This document shows, piece by piece, positions 46,680 to 54,629 of a stretch of DNA of 64,000 nucleotides. Within the stretch, counting starts at the first letter, position 1. Each line of letters opens with the position of its first letter. This DNA comes from AP-15 sp963738185 (GTDB lineage Bacteria > Pseudomonadota > Alphaproteobacteria > ATCC43930 > CGMCC-115725), in the NCBI GenBank assembly GCA_963738185.1, contig CAVTVA010000001.1, positions 372,001 to 436,000 on the forward strand. The letters are read 5' to 3'. The translations under genes were made by a program, and so were the position numbers. Under the pieces are notes generated by a model, which worked only from the letters and a program-made list of their open reading frames with translations, did no database searches and was not told where the DNA came from.

Positions 46680-47081
46680 CCAAGATTTGCGTCCCCTGGC
46701 CGCGCCCGCGTTGGGAGGGCGTGCCCAGGGGCCCGCAATCCAGGGGCCAGCGATCCTCTACCTTCCCTCCGTAGCCCGTGGGGAAGGCGTTATTACAGTG
46801 GCTTATTGCGCTCTTCCGCCAGGGCTTTGCGCACCGGTCAAGAGCGAACCAAGCGGGTTCGCGAGGCCAGATTGAGTGCGGTTGACCCTCGCCGCTTCCG
46901 TCAGTCGCGGCGCGGAGGCCCGCCACCGAGCGCGAAATGGCTGTATTTTCATCCGCCGTCCCGGCGGCGGGCCAACGGATTGGGCCTCGGGCGGAGAAGC
47001 GAGGTCGAGGCGGACCTCGGGTCCGATCCAACCCTACGAAGTAGAGAGGCGCGATAACTTCGGCGGGACGATCATTAGGCT

Positions 47082-47276
47082 TTGGAAAAAGCACGCGAGC
47101 ATTTGGGCAAGTTTGCGGGGGGCTGGCGCGCGGAGCGGGAAGCGCCACCTGTCGTAAAAAAGGCTCGTCCGCCGTCCGGGCTGTTGCCGCCGCGACCGGT
47201 AAAGACACTTGCGCAACGCTGGCGACCGGCCTACCTAAACTATGTCGACCCGTTTGGGTTCGGCTTCCCGGCCTAG
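47082..47276 (+). CDS. doubtful small ORF (64 residues)
   Basis: Begins with TTG 47082. Charged and proline-rich (EKAREHLGKFAGGW; KKARPPSGLLPPRPVKTLAQ), ending LNYVDPFGFGFPA. No homologous family recognised. Its end overlaps a possible promoter for cspA, so coding status is uncertain. Confidence 0.25.
   Translation: MEKAREHLGKFAGGWRAEREAPPVVKKARPPSGLLPPRPVKTLAQRWRPAYLNYVDPFGFGFPA
47209..47237 (+). promoter_or_regulatory. candidate cspA promoter with long leader
   Basis: TTGCGC (47209-47214), exactly 17 bases, TACCTA (47232-47237). A transcript from here would have an untranslated leader of about 130 bases, in keeping with the long temperature-sensitive leaders of cspA mRNAs. Confidence 0.3.
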
Positions 47277-47377
47277 CGTTCGTGTACGATCGTCCGACCG
47301 TGTCTCCCGAGCCAATCGATGTCCGATACGTTGCGCAGCCGCGCAGCGGCCTATCTTGCTACTTGGAGTTACTGCTG

Positions 47378-47584
47378 ATGGCGACCGGTACGGTCAAATG
47401 GTTCAATGCGCAAAAGGGCTACGGATTTATCCAGCCCGAAAACGGCGGCGCTGACGTCTTCGTCCACATCTCCGCCGTCGAGCGCGCAGGGATCGACAAT
47501 CTGCGTGAGGGACAAAAGCTCAGCTTCGAGCTCGAGCAGGGGCAGCGCGGCCGGGTCTCCGCGGTCAATCTGCGCCCAGTCTAG
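47378..47584 (+). CDS. cspA: cold-shock protein (CspA family)
   Basis: A 68-residue OB-fold nucleic-acid chaperone that melts RNA structure in the cold. RNP1 is KGYGFIQPE and RNP2 is DVFVHISAVE; the aromatic binding surface (W, F, Y, F, F, H) is complete. GGAG at 47365 serves the ATG at 47378. infA follows after 76 bases containing a hairpin, suggesting a small RNA-biology operon with partial read-through. Confidence 0.95.
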   Translation: MATGTVKWFNAQKGYGFIQPENGGADVFVHISAVERAGIDNLREGQKLSFELEQGQRGRVSAVNLRPV

Positions 47585-47602
47585 GGAGGAGAGAAATTCG
47601 TC

Positions 47603-47630
47603 GGGGGCGCTGCGGTGCCCCCGTCGCTTT
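47603..47630 (+). terminator. hairpin between cspA and infA (attenuator-like)
   Basis: GGGGGC (47603-47608) and GCCCCC (47617-47622) form a strong stem with an 8-base loop, followed by GTCGCTTTA. The weak T-tract suggests partial termination. Confidence 0.35.
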
Positions 47631-47660
47631 ATCTCGCGTCATGTTGCTGAGGAGAAACGC

Positions 47661-47930
47661 TTGGCCAAAGAAGACCTGATCGAATTCGAGGGGATGGTGC
47701 TCGAGCTCTTGCCCGATGCGCGGTTTCGCGTCAAGCTCGACAACGGGCACGAAACCCTCGCCTACTCTTCCGGGCGAATGAAAAAGAACCGCATCAGAAT
47801 CCTCGCCGGCGATCGGGTCACGGTCGAAATGACTCCGTACGATCTCTCCAAGGGCCGGATCAATTTCCGTCACAAGGACGAGCGGGCGGCGCCGCCGATG
47901 ACCCCGCGGCCGCAATTTCGCCGGCGATGA
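47661..47930 (+). CDS. infA: translation initiation factor IF-1 (cspA-linked paralogue)
   Basis: An 89-residue S1-fold protein. KEDLIEFEGMVLELLPDARF, VKLDNGHETLAYSSGRMKKN and RIRILAGDRVTVEMTPYDLS match IF-1, which binds the ribosomal A site with IF2 and IF3. It is longer than canonical IF-1 by a basic, proline-rich tail (APPMTPRPQFRRR). Start is TTG at 47661 after GAGGAG. Many proteobacteria carry a second infA next to a cold-shock gene; whether it is the only copy cannot be told here. Confidence 0.93.
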   Translation: MAKEDLIEFEGMVLELLPDARFRVKLDNGHETLAYSSGRMKKNRIRILAGDRVTVEMTPYDLSKGRINFRHKDERAAPPMTPRPQFRRR

Positions 47931-48057
47931 GCGGGCTGCTGCCCTGTCCTGCCGACATAGCTCGCTCGCAGAAAAGGTTTGACATGGCGCTCGCCAGACC
48001 CGATCTCAAATGCAGACTGCAACGCAACTAGTTATTAAAAAAGGCTACAACTTCTCA

Positions 48058-49554
48058 ATGAGTTTTTCCGAACTTGATCTGTCGCCTGAAGTCCTTCAGG
48101 CAGTTTCCGACGCCGGCTACACGAACCCCACTCCGATCCAGGAACAGGCGATCCCCCACGTCCAGCGTGGCCGGGATGTTCTCGGCTGCGCGCAAACCGG
48201 GACGGGCAAAACCGCCAGCTTTGTGTTGCCGATGATCGACATGCTGGCGGCGGGGAGGGCGCGGGCGCGCATGCCGCGCTCGCTGATCCTCGAGCCGACC
48301 CGCGAGCTGGCGACCCAGGTCGCCGCGTCGTTCGAGCTCTACGGCAAGCATAATCGCCTGACCATGGCCCTGTTGATCGGCGGCGAAAGCTTTGTCGATC
48401 AGGAGCGCAAGCTCGATCGCGGCGTCGATGTGCTGATCGCCACGCCGGGGCGCCTGCTCGATCTGCACGGGCGCGGCAAGATCCTGCTGTCCGACGCGCA
48501 TATTCTGGTGATCGACGAAGCCGACCGGATGCTCGACATGGGCTTTATTCCCGATGTCGAGCGCATTGTCGGCCTGTTGCCAAAAACGCGGCAGACGCTG
48601 TTCTTTTCGGCGACGATGCCAGCCGAGATTAGAAAGCTCGCCGATGCCTTTCTCGCCAACCCGGTCGAAATCTCGGTGGCGCCGCCAGCCTCTCCGGCGG
48701 CGCTGGTGATCCAATCGCTCGCCGTGGTCGAGCCGCAGGACAAGCGCGAGGCGCTGCGCCGGCTGATCGCGGCCGAAGACGTCAAAAATGCGCTGATCTT
48801 CTGCAACCGCAAGCGCGACGTCGATATCCTGTTCAAATCGCTTGCCCGGCACGGGTTCGACGCCGCGGCATTGCATGGCGACATGCCGCAGCCGAAGCGG
48901 ACCGAGACCTTGGAGCGGTTTAAGAACGGCGAGATCCGGCTGCTGGTCGCCAGCGACGTCGCCGCCCGCGGGCTCGACATCAAGGGCATGAGCCACGTCT
49001 TCTGCTTCGACGTGCCGATCCATGCCGAGGATTATGTTCATCGCATCGGCCGCACTGGGCGCGCCGGCTTGTCGGGACGCTCGTTTATGCTGGCCGCACC
49101 CGAGGACGGAAAAGCGGTCGCCGACATCGTCAGGCTGATCGGCAAGGAGGTTCCGCTGGTCGCAATCGACGGCGTCGCCGTGGCCGAGCTCGACTACAGC
49201 GCGCGCCGCGGGCGCGGAGCGCGCCGTGCCGGGAGTGCTGCTGCTGCAACCCGGGCAATTCGGCCGGATCGGGCGCACCGCGCCGGCAGCGACGGCGCGG
49301 CGCCCAACCCGGTGCCGGCGAGCGTGCCCCCCGCTCACCGCAAGCCACGCCCGGCTGCGGCTGCATCGCTGCGTGCCGAGCGTCCGACAACACCGGCGAA
49401 CGGCACAAACGTGACGCCGTTCCCAAGCGCCGCGGCGCCGCGCCGGCCCCGTCAACCGCAGCGGCAGCCGGACGACGACCGCAGGATCGTCGGCTTTGGC
49501 GACGATCTGCCGGCGTTTCTCGCCCGCCCGCCGCGCGCCGTCGCTGGGCCCTGA
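48058..49554 (+). CDS. DEAD-box RNA helicase (RhlE-like)
   Basis: A 498-residue ATP-dependent RNA helicase. Q motif NPTPIQEQAIP, motif I AQTGTGKT, Ia EPTRELA, GG, Ib TPGRLLD, II VIDEADRM, III FSATMP, IV LIFCNRKRD, V ASDVAARGLDI, VI HRIGRTGRAG. The last 120 residues are a basic, alanine/proline/arginine-rich low-complexity tail that probably binds RNA. ATG 48058 fits the family; another ATG 48 bases upstream is possible. The AT-rich leader and the nearby cspA and infA suggest a cold-stress set. Confidence 0.95.
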   Translation: MSFSELDLSPEVLQAVSDAGYTNPTPIQEQAIPHVQRGRDVLGCAQTGTGKTASFVLPMIDMLAAGRARARMPRSLILEPTRELATQVAASFELYGKHNRLTMALLIGGESFVDQERKLDRGVDVLIATPGRLLDLHGRGKILLSDAHILVIDEADRMLDMGFIPDVERIVGLLPKTRQTLFFSATMPAEIRKLADAFLANPVEISVAPPASPAALVIQSLAVVEPQDKREALRRLIAAEDVKNALIFCNRKRDVDILFKSLARHGFDAAALHGDMPQPKRTETLERFKNGEIRLLVASDVAARGLDIKGMSHVFCFDVPIHAEDYVHRIGRTGRAGLSGRSFMLAAPEDGKAVADIVRLIGKEVPLVAIDGVAVAELDYSARRGRGARRAGSAAAATRAIRPDRAHRAGSDGAAPNPVPASVPPAHRKPRPAAAASLRAERPTTPANGTNVTPFPSAAAPRRPRQPQRQPDDDRRIVGFGDDLPAFLARPPRAVAGP

Positions 49555-49571
49555 CCGCCCGCGAGGCTGCG

Positions 49572-49829
49572 ATGAAGACCATCTTTGTCATGGTCAAATG
49601 CGAGCTCGGCAAAGCCTATGCCGTCGCCGACAAGGCGGTCAGCGATGTCGAGCAGGTCTCGGAGGTGTACTCGACCTCAGGCCAGTACGACCTGTTGATG
49701 AAAATCTATTTGCCGGAAACCGCCGATATCGGCCATTTTGTCACCGCAAGATTGCAGACGCTGCCCGATGTAAAAGACACGTTTACGATCATCGCATTCA
49801 AGGCGTTTTCCGAGGATGCCTCGCCCTGA
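49572..49829 (+). CDS. stand-alone Lrp/AsnC ligand-binding (RAM) domain protein
   Basis: An 85-residue alpha/beta sensor domain lacking the helix-turn-helix of full Lrp/AsnC regulators. FVMVKCELGKAYAVADKAVS, VSEVYSTSGQYDLLMKIYLP and the closing VKDTFTIIAFKAF are the usual RAM pattern. Such proteins bind amino acids as oligomers and may modulate larger regulators or enzymes. ATG 49572 lies 17 bases after the helicase stop, so the genes are likely cotranscribed. Confidence 0.9.
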   Translation: MKTIFVMVKCELGKAYAVADKAVSDVEQVSEVYSTSGQYDLLMKIYLPETADIGHFVTARLQTLPDVKDTFTIIAFKAFSEDASP

Positions 49830-49940
49830 GGATGCCTCGGCCTGAGGATTCCTCGGTCTGACTGGGCCGCCCCGACCATCTCCTCTTGCATTCGCGCGCG
49901 AGCGATGCGATCCCGGATTCTGACGATTGGGAGGGTGGCG

Positions 49941-50264
49941 ATGAGCACTGACGACGCGGGCTGGGTGCGGGTCGCCGCGCGCAGCGACCTAGCAGCGGGC
50001 GAGGTCATCGGCGTCGAGGTCGCGGGCCACTCGATCGCGATCTACGACAGCGACGCGGGCCTTTACGCGACCGACAACATCTGCACCCACGCCTACGCCC
50101 GCCTGTCCGACGGCTGGCTCGACGGCACAGCGATCGAATGCCCATTGCACGCCGCGCGCTTTGACATCCGCACCGGCAAGGTCTTGGACCCGCCGGCCAC
50201 CGAGGACCTGAAGACCTATCCGGTCCGCCTCGCCGGCGACGACATCGAGGTCAAGCTCGACTGA
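49941..50264 (+). CDS. Rieske [2Fe-2S] ferredoxin of the non-haem oxygenase type
   Basis: A 107-residue electron carrier. The cluster ligands are C-x-H in NICTHAYARLSDG and C-x2-H in ECPLHAARFDI, as in ferredoxins that feed aromatic-ring dioxygenases (BphF/NdoA type). VRVAARSDLAAGEVIGVEVA opens it and TYPVRLAGDDIEVKLD ends it. No oxygenase or reductase gene is adjacent, so its partner is unknown. GGGAGGG precedes the ATG at 49941; an upstream in-frame ATG is less well placed. Confidence 0.93.
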   Translation: MSTDDAGWVRVAARSDLAAGEVIGVEVAGHSIAIYDSDAGLYATDNICTHAYARLSDGWLDGTAIECPLHAARFDIRTGKVLDPPATEDLKTYPVRLAGDDIEVKLD

Positions 50265-50293
50265 GCTGTTAAGCGCGCCGCTCCCCAGCGCCC

Positions 50294-50371
50294 GAATGCG
50301 GGCCAGAGGCCCCGGTCCAGAATGCGGCCAGAGGCCCCGGTCCAGAATGCGAGCCAGAGGCCCGCGGTCCA
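50294..50371. repeat. three tandem copies of a 25-27-base repeat
   Basis: Units at 50294-50319, 50320-50344 and 50345-50371, each GAATGCG-x-CCAGAGGCCC-x-CGGTCCA with one or two base differences. It lies between the convergent Rieske and alcohol dehydrogenase genes, ending just before the latter's stop. Confidence 0.9.
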
Positions 50372-50374
50372 ACG

Positions 50375-51535
50375 TTAGCCATAGACGCGGCGGTAAAGCT
50401 CGATGATCTCGTCGCTCGAGGGCACGCGCGGGTTGTTGGCGGGCGAGCCCGAGGCCAGCGCCTGATCCGCCATCACCGGCAGCAATTCCTCATAGCGGGC
50501 GGCATCGATGCCGTAGGCGCGCGGGCTCGGCACCTTCAAATCCGTATTCAGCCGGCGCAATTCGTCGAGGAGGCGGGCGACGGCGCCCTGGCTTCCCTCA
50601 TTCTCGTCGGCAATTCCCATCGCGCGGGCGCAATCGGCGTAGCGGTCGAGGGCGGCCGGCGCCGAAAAAGCGGTGACCTCCGGCAACAGCATCGCGTTCG
50701 AGAGGCCATGCGGCACATGGAAAAAGGCGCCGATCGGGCGGCTCATGCCGTGGACTAGCGCTACGCTCGAATTCGAGAACGCCATCCCCGCGGTGGTGGC
50801 GCCGAGCATCATCGCTTCGCGCGCGCCGCGGTTGGCGGGCTCGGCGCAGGCCGTGCGGATATGGCGCGCGATCAGCCCCATCGCTTGTCTCGCGAGCCCG
50901 TCGGTGAACGGGCTGGCGCGGCGGCTGACATAGGCCTCGATCGCGTGGGTCAGGCTGTCGAGCCCGGTATCCGCGGTCAGCCGCAATGGCATCGTCAAGG
51001 TCAGCTCGAAGTCGACGATCGCCGCAAGTGGGCAGCAGGCGAGCCCGGCGATCAGCATCTTCTCGTCGGTTTCGGTGTCGGTGATGACGGTGAAGCGGGT
51101 GACTTCCGAGCCGGTGCCGGCGGTGGTCGGGATCGCCACCAACGGCGGCCCGGCTTTGGGGATCTCGGCCGGGACCTTGTAGAGGCGCATTGGCCCGCCA
51201 TTGGCGGCGAGCACGCTCATGGCCTTCGCGGTGTCGATCGAGCTGCCGCCGCCGAGCGCCACCAGGCTGTCGAACCCGCCCGCAGCGAGAAGGCGCGCAC
51301 CCTCTTCGACGACCGCCGTGGTCGGGTCGGGAACCGTGTCGGAAAACGCCTCCCAGCGGATCCGGGCGCGATTAAGCAGGCTTGTCGCGCGCTCGAGAAC
51401 GCCGCAATCGCGGATATAGGGGTCGGTCACGATCAGCGGCCGGGTCAGCGCGAAGCGCTGCAAGACGCCGGGCAGCTCGGCGAGCGCCCCGCCGCCGATC
51501 GCCAGCGACCGCGGCATGACAATGGTGGCGACCAT
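50375..51535 (-). CDS. iron-containing alcohol dehydrogenase
   Basis: A 386-residue group III dehydrogenase. The NAD site GGGSSIDTAKAMS, TTAGTGSEVTRF, and the metal ligands Asp and His in TADTGLDSLTHAIEAYVS with His in VALVHGMSRPIG and FFHVPHGLSNAMLLP are all present. It oxidises an alcohol or reduces an aldehyde; close groups include lactaldehyde and maleylacetate reductases, so the substrate is open. It is the last gene of the minus-strand run arsR-arsM-phyH-tusA-adh. Confidence 0.93.
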   Translation of the reverse strand: MVATIVMPRSLAIGGGALAELPGVLQRFALTRPLIVTDPYIRDCGVLERATSLLNRARIRWEAFSDTVPDPTTAVVEEGARLLAAGGFDSLVALGGGSSIDTAKAMSVLAANGGPMRLYKVPAEIPKAGPPLVAIPTTAGTGSEVTRFTVITDTETDEKMLIAGLACCPLAAIVDFELTLTMPLRLTADTGLDSLTHAIEAYVSRRASPFTDGLARQAMGLIARHIRTACAEPANRGAREAMMLGATTAGMAFSNSSVALVHGMSRPIGAFFHVPHGLSNAMLLPEVTAFSAPAALDRYADCARAMGIADENEGSQGAVARLLDELRRLNTDLKVPSPRAYGIDAARYEELLPVMADQALASGSPANNPRVPSSDEIIELYRRVYG

Positions 51536-51551
51536 CGCGGCCTCCTCTGGC

Positions 51552-51800
51552 TCAGCCCGGCTTCTTCAGGCGAAAGCGCAAGACGCCGCCCGGCTGTTGC
51601 GAGGATTCGAGCATCTCGCAGCCGGTCGTGCTGCAGAAATGCTCGAAATCCTTGACGGCACCCGGGTCGGTGGCAAGCACTTCAAGCACCGCGCCCGGAG
51701 CCAGCGGCTTTAACGCGCGGCGCGCCTTCAGCACCGGCAGCGGGCACAGGAGCCCGGTCGCGTCGAGGGTGGCGGCGGTTGCGGCGGTCTGTTCGCTCAT
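51552..51800 (-). CDS. TusA-family sulfurtransferase
   Basis: An 82-residue sulfur carrier. The defining CPxP motif is ATGLLCPLPVLKARRAL, where the Cys carries the persulfide; the second half has VLEVLATDPGAVKDFEHFC and ends MLESSQQPGGVLRFRLKK. Family members relay sulfur to tRNA thiolation, molybdenum cofactor or sulfur-oxidation pathways, and neighbours give no clue. ATG at 51800 with GGAG 8 bases before; the spacing of 16 bases to the alcohol dehydrogenase suggests co-transcription. Confidence 0.93.
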   Translation of the reverse strand: MSEQTAATAATLDATGLLCPLPVLKARRALKPLAPGAVLEVLATDPGAVKDFEHFCSTTGCEMLESSQQPGGVLRFRLKKPG

Positions 51801-51866
51801 ACCAGCTCCACTCGAAATCGGCGCCACGCGGCGCCGGCTATCCTCCGGTATTCTTCGAGACGGCGG

Positions 51867-52763
51867 CTAATCGGCCGAAGCCGCGATTGTGCCCTCGCCG
51901 GCGGTCGCGAAAAAACGCCTGCCGGCGGCGCGCTGGTTCTCATAGATCGAGCCCTGGTGCTCGGCCGGCGGCAACGGCAGCCGCACCGGGACCGGGGCCA
52001 GGCGCGGCATTAATGTCGGGGCGCCGGCCAGCAGCAATTCGTCGAATTTCTCGATCCCGTCCTTAAAGCCGAGCAACGGCCAGGCGTCGGCGGCGCGGTA
52101 CTGGAACAACAGAAAACGGCGCTCCCGGCCGGAGAAATTGGTGGCTGAGCCATGCACCGCACGCACGTGGTGCACGGTGATCGAGCCGGCCGGGCCGAGG
52201 CACGGCAGCGCCCGCGAGATGCCGATGTCGCAGCGCTCGGGATCGATCGCACCGCAAAACCGGCCGTCCGGGCCGTGATGGTCATAGATCGGACCCCGAT
52301 GGCTGCCGGGAACGACCATCATCGGCCCATTCTCCATGCCGCAATCGTCGAGCATGATCCCGACCGCGGCGAGGTCGTCGTTGGTGTGCGGGTAGAACGC
52401 CCAATCCTGGTGCCATTCGACCGGCGCGCCATAGCCGGCGGACTTCATGTTGAGCTTGCCCGTGTCGAAGCGCACGCTGCCCCACAAATCCTGCAGCACC
52501 GCGACGATCTTCGGATGCCGGGCCGCCCGCGCGTATTCGGGATGGTGCAGATGCGGCGTCTTGATCCGCCGCACCCGCGGCTCTGCGGCGGAATGCGAAT
52601 CCTCGAGATCGTAAATCTCGTCATTGGCGGCAACCCTGCGGGCGCCCTCGACAAACCCATCGGTGACCCGGCGCAGCGCCTCGACCTCGGCCGGGCCCAG
52701 GATCTCGGGGAGCACGATAAACCCATCGCGCCGGTAAGTGGCGATCATCGCTTCTGACAGCAT
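51867..52763 (-). CDS. phytanoyl-CoA dioxygenase (PhyH) family protein
   Basis: A 298-residue Fe(II)/2-oxoglutarate dioxygenase. The iron triad is His and Asp of EWHQDWAFYPHTNDD and the distal His of VRAVHGSATNFSGRERRF, whose Arg residues bind 2-oxoglutarate. AMIATYRRDGFIVLPEILGP at the start and VPGSHRGPIYDHHG in the middle are typical. PhyH proteins hydroxylate very varied small molecules; the substrate is unknown. Start is the ATG at 52763 with GGAGG just upstream. Confidence 0.9.
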   Translation of the reverse strand: MLSEAMIATYRRDGFIVLPEILGPAEVEALRRVTDGFVEGARRVAANDEIYDLEDSHSAAEPRVRRIKTPHLHHPEYARAARHPKIVAVLQDLWGSVRFDTGKLNMKSAGYGAPVEWHQDWAFYPHTNDDLAAVGIMLDDCGMENGPMMVVPGSHRGPIYDHHGPDGRFCGAIDPERCDIGISRALPCLGPAGSITVHHVRAVHGSATNFSGRERRFLLFQYRAADAWPLLGFKDGIEKFDELLLAGAPTLMPRLAPVPVRLPLPPAEHQGSIYENQRAAGRRFFATAGEGTIAASAD

Positions 52764-52913
52764 AGTTCCTCCATAGGCAGGACGGGCCGGCCGAATTGCT
52801 GAGCCTCGGTGCCGGGATTGTCAACCAGCCGGCTCGCAGCAGATCAGCTCGGTCGGACCAGCGGCTCGCGACAAACGGCGGCTGCGCCCGCTCGCTGCCG
52901 GAAGCGCCGCGCG

Positions 52914-53714
52914 CTAACGCGCCAATGGTTTGCGGGCTTCGATCGCAGCCGAGACGACGTAGTCTTCGACCCCGCGCCCGGGCGCCCATTCCTTGATCAT
53001 TGCCCGGCTTTCGGGCTTGGCGGTCACCTCGATTTCGGCAAAGCCGGCGGCGCGGAGCCATTGCTCGATCTGGCCCGCCGGTGCGGCGCCGGCGATGCAG
53101 CCGCAGACAAGCGCCGGATCGGCCACGAGATCGGCCGGCAGCGGCGCGGTGCCGACGATATCGGAGACTGCGAGCCGGCCGCCCGGCTTCAGCACGCGGA
53201 ACGCCTCGCGAAACACCTGCGCCTTGTCGGGGACGAGGTTGATCACGCAATTTGAGATCACCACGTCGGCGGTGCTGTCGGCGACCGGCAGGTGCTCGAG
53301 CTCGCCGAGGCGGAATTCGACATTCCCGGCGCCGATTTTCGACGCGTTGTCGCGCGCCTTTGCCAGCATCTCGTGGGTCATGTCGATGCCGATGACCTGG
53401 CCCGTGGTGCCGACTTGCCGCGCCGCCAGAAAGCAGTCGAAGCCGGCGCCGCTGCCGAGATCGACAACCGTCTCGCCGGGCTGCATCGCGGCGATCGCCT
53501 GCGGGTTGCCGCAGCCGAGCCCGAGATTGGCGCCCTCCGGGACCATTGCGAGGTCAGCCTCGGAGTAGCCCATGCAGAGCGCCTTGTCCGGCGCATCGGT
53601 CGATGGCCCGCAGCACCCTGATCCCGCCGGCGCGCAGCAGGCCGATGCTTCGGCGGCAACGGCAAGGCTGCCGTAGCGGGCGCGCACCAATTCCTTGATT
53701 TCGCTCTGATCCAT
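52914..53714 (-). CDS. arsM: arsenite methyltransferase
   Basis: A 266-residue SAM-dependent enzyme that methylates As(III) to less harmful or volatile species. The SAM site is VVDLGSGAGFDCFLAARQVG and IGIDMTHEMLAKA. Cysteines at positions matching the family's arsenite ligands are Cys68 (GLGCGNP), Cys156 (SNCVINL) and Cys204/206 (LVCGCIAG); there is also an N-terminal cluster ACCAPAGSGCCGP. It follows arsR by 11 bases and is surely under its control. ATG at 53714 after GGAGACGATC. Confidence 0.95.
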   Translation of the reverse strand: MDQSEIKELVRARYGSLAVAAEASACCAPAGSGCCGPSTDAPDKALCMGYSEADLAMVPEGANLGLGCGNPQAIAAMQPGETVVDLGSGAGFDCFLAARQVGTTGQVIGIDMTHEMLAKARDNASKIGAGNVEFRLGELEHLPVADSTADVVISNCVINLVPDKAQVFREAFRVLKPGGRLAVSDIVGTAPLPADLVADPALVCGCIAGAAPAGQIEQWLRAAGFAEIEVTAKPESRAMIKEWAPGRGVEDYVVSAAIEARKPLAR

Positions 53715-53725
53715 GATCGTCTCCT

Positions 53726-54085
53726 TTATGCCGATTGGCGGTCGGGCGGGATCGCTGTGCCGGTGGTGGCGCCGGGGCGGCAGACCGGCGCGCACGCCGC
53801 GCCGCTGCCGCAGCAGTTTTCGGTCAGATAGCCCATCAGCGCGTTCATCACCGAAAAATCGGTCGCATAGATCAGCTGTCGGCTGATGCGCCGCTGGGTG
53901 ATCAGGCCGGCATGCATCAGCTGCTGCAAATGAAAGGTCAGCGAGGACGGCGACAGCTCGAGCGCCTGCGCGATGGTCCCCGCCGACAGCCCGTCGGGCC
54001 CGCGCTGCACCAGCAGCCGGAACACCGCGAGCCGGGTCTCGTGAGCGAGCGCGCCGAGCGCCGCAATCGCCGTCCTGCCCTCCAT
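53726..54085 (-). CDS. arsR: ArsR-family arsenic-responsive repressor
   Basis: A 119-residue winged-helix dimer. The core is LGALAHETRLAVFRLLVQRG, then the recognition helix LSPSSLTFHLQQLMHAGLIT and RRISRQLIYA wing. It lacks the ELCVC motif in the DNA-binding helix, but has Cys91, Cys92 and Cys98 (ENCCGSGAACAPVC), the same 0/+1/+7 spacing as the As(III) site of Acidithiobacillus ferrooxidans ArsR. It probably represses arsRM and releases DNA on As(III) binding. ATG at 54085. Confidence 0.93.
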   Translation of the reverse strand: MEGRTAIAALGALAHETRLAVFRLLVQRGPDGLSAGTIAQALELSPSSLTFHLQQLMHAGLITQRRISRQLIYATDFSVMNALMGYLTENCCGSGAACAPVCRPGATTGTAIPPDRQSA

Positions 54086-54114
54086 CGCAATCTCCGATAT
54101 TCCAACGAAAATCG

Positions 54115-54143
54115 AAATTAGGTACGGTTTCGCTCGTTGTCAA
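54115..54143 (-). promoter_or_regulatory. arsRM promoter with overlapping operator candidate
   Basis: Minus strand TTGACA (54143-54138, perfect -35), exactly 17 bases, TAATTT (54120-54115). Immediately downstream TCGATTTTCGTTGGAATATCGG contains CGAT ... ATCG half-sites that could bind ArsR just after the transcription start. The promoter is seen; the operator is inferred. Confidence 0.6.
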
Positions 54144-54234
54144 CGATTGTCCGTAAATCGTCGAATGATTGATCGGGGGTGCGATTGGGGCGCTGCGGCG
54201 CTACATAAGGACGGGTAATGTCGAGGAGGTTCCA

Positions 54235-54528
54235 ATGGACGACCAAACCCGCACCGAGCTCGAAGCCGCCGCCTTTCGCCGCCTCGTCGAGCATCTGCGC
54301 GAGCGCACTGACGTGCAGAACATCGACATGATGAATTTGGCGGGCTTCTGCCGCAATTGCTTGTCGCGGTGGTATCGCGAAGAGGCCGAGCAGCGCAGCA
54401 TCCCGCTCTCCGACCCGCAGGCGCGCGAGATCGTCTATGGCATGCCCTATGACGAGTGGCGCAAGAAATATCAGAATGAAGCGAGCCCCGAGCAGAAGGC
54501 CGCCTTCGCTGCCTCGCAGCAGCGCTAG
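54235..54528 (+). CDS. DUF1244 (SMc04008-type) protein
   Basis: A 97-residue protein common in alphaproteobacteria. Typical core: FRRLVEHLRERTDVQNIDMM, NLAGFCRNCLSRWYREEAEQ and VYGMPYDEWRKKYQNEASPE. The paired Cys in FCRNCLSRW suggests a metal or redox site. Function unknown. GAGGAGG lies 7 bases before ATG 54235. It is divergent from arsR and about 100 bases upstream of gapR. Confidence 0.92.
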   Translation: MDDQTRTELEAAAFRRLVEHLRERTDVQNIDMMNLAGFCRNCLSRWYREEAEQRSIPLSDPQAREIVYGMPYDEWRKKYQNEASPEQKAAFAASQQR

Positions 54529-54629
54529 CCCCGCGCACTGGCCCGCGCCCGCCTTGCGGCGGCACGCCGCCGCCGCTATCGTCGGTGGCTGCCGCGGGGG
54601 CGCGGCGTCATTGGGGAAAGCGGGGGACC

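Larger units (their letters stand above)
46680..47377. other. 698-base region with at most one doubtful small gene
   Basis: No conserved protein is recognised. The part at 46700-47060 has only R/P-rich frames. A plus-strand frame from a TTG at 47082 to 47276 (64 residues, KAREHLGKFAGGWRAER ... YVDPFGFGFPA) has a fairly natural composition, but no clear ribosome site. The right end probably serves as the leader of cspA. Confidence 0.5.
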
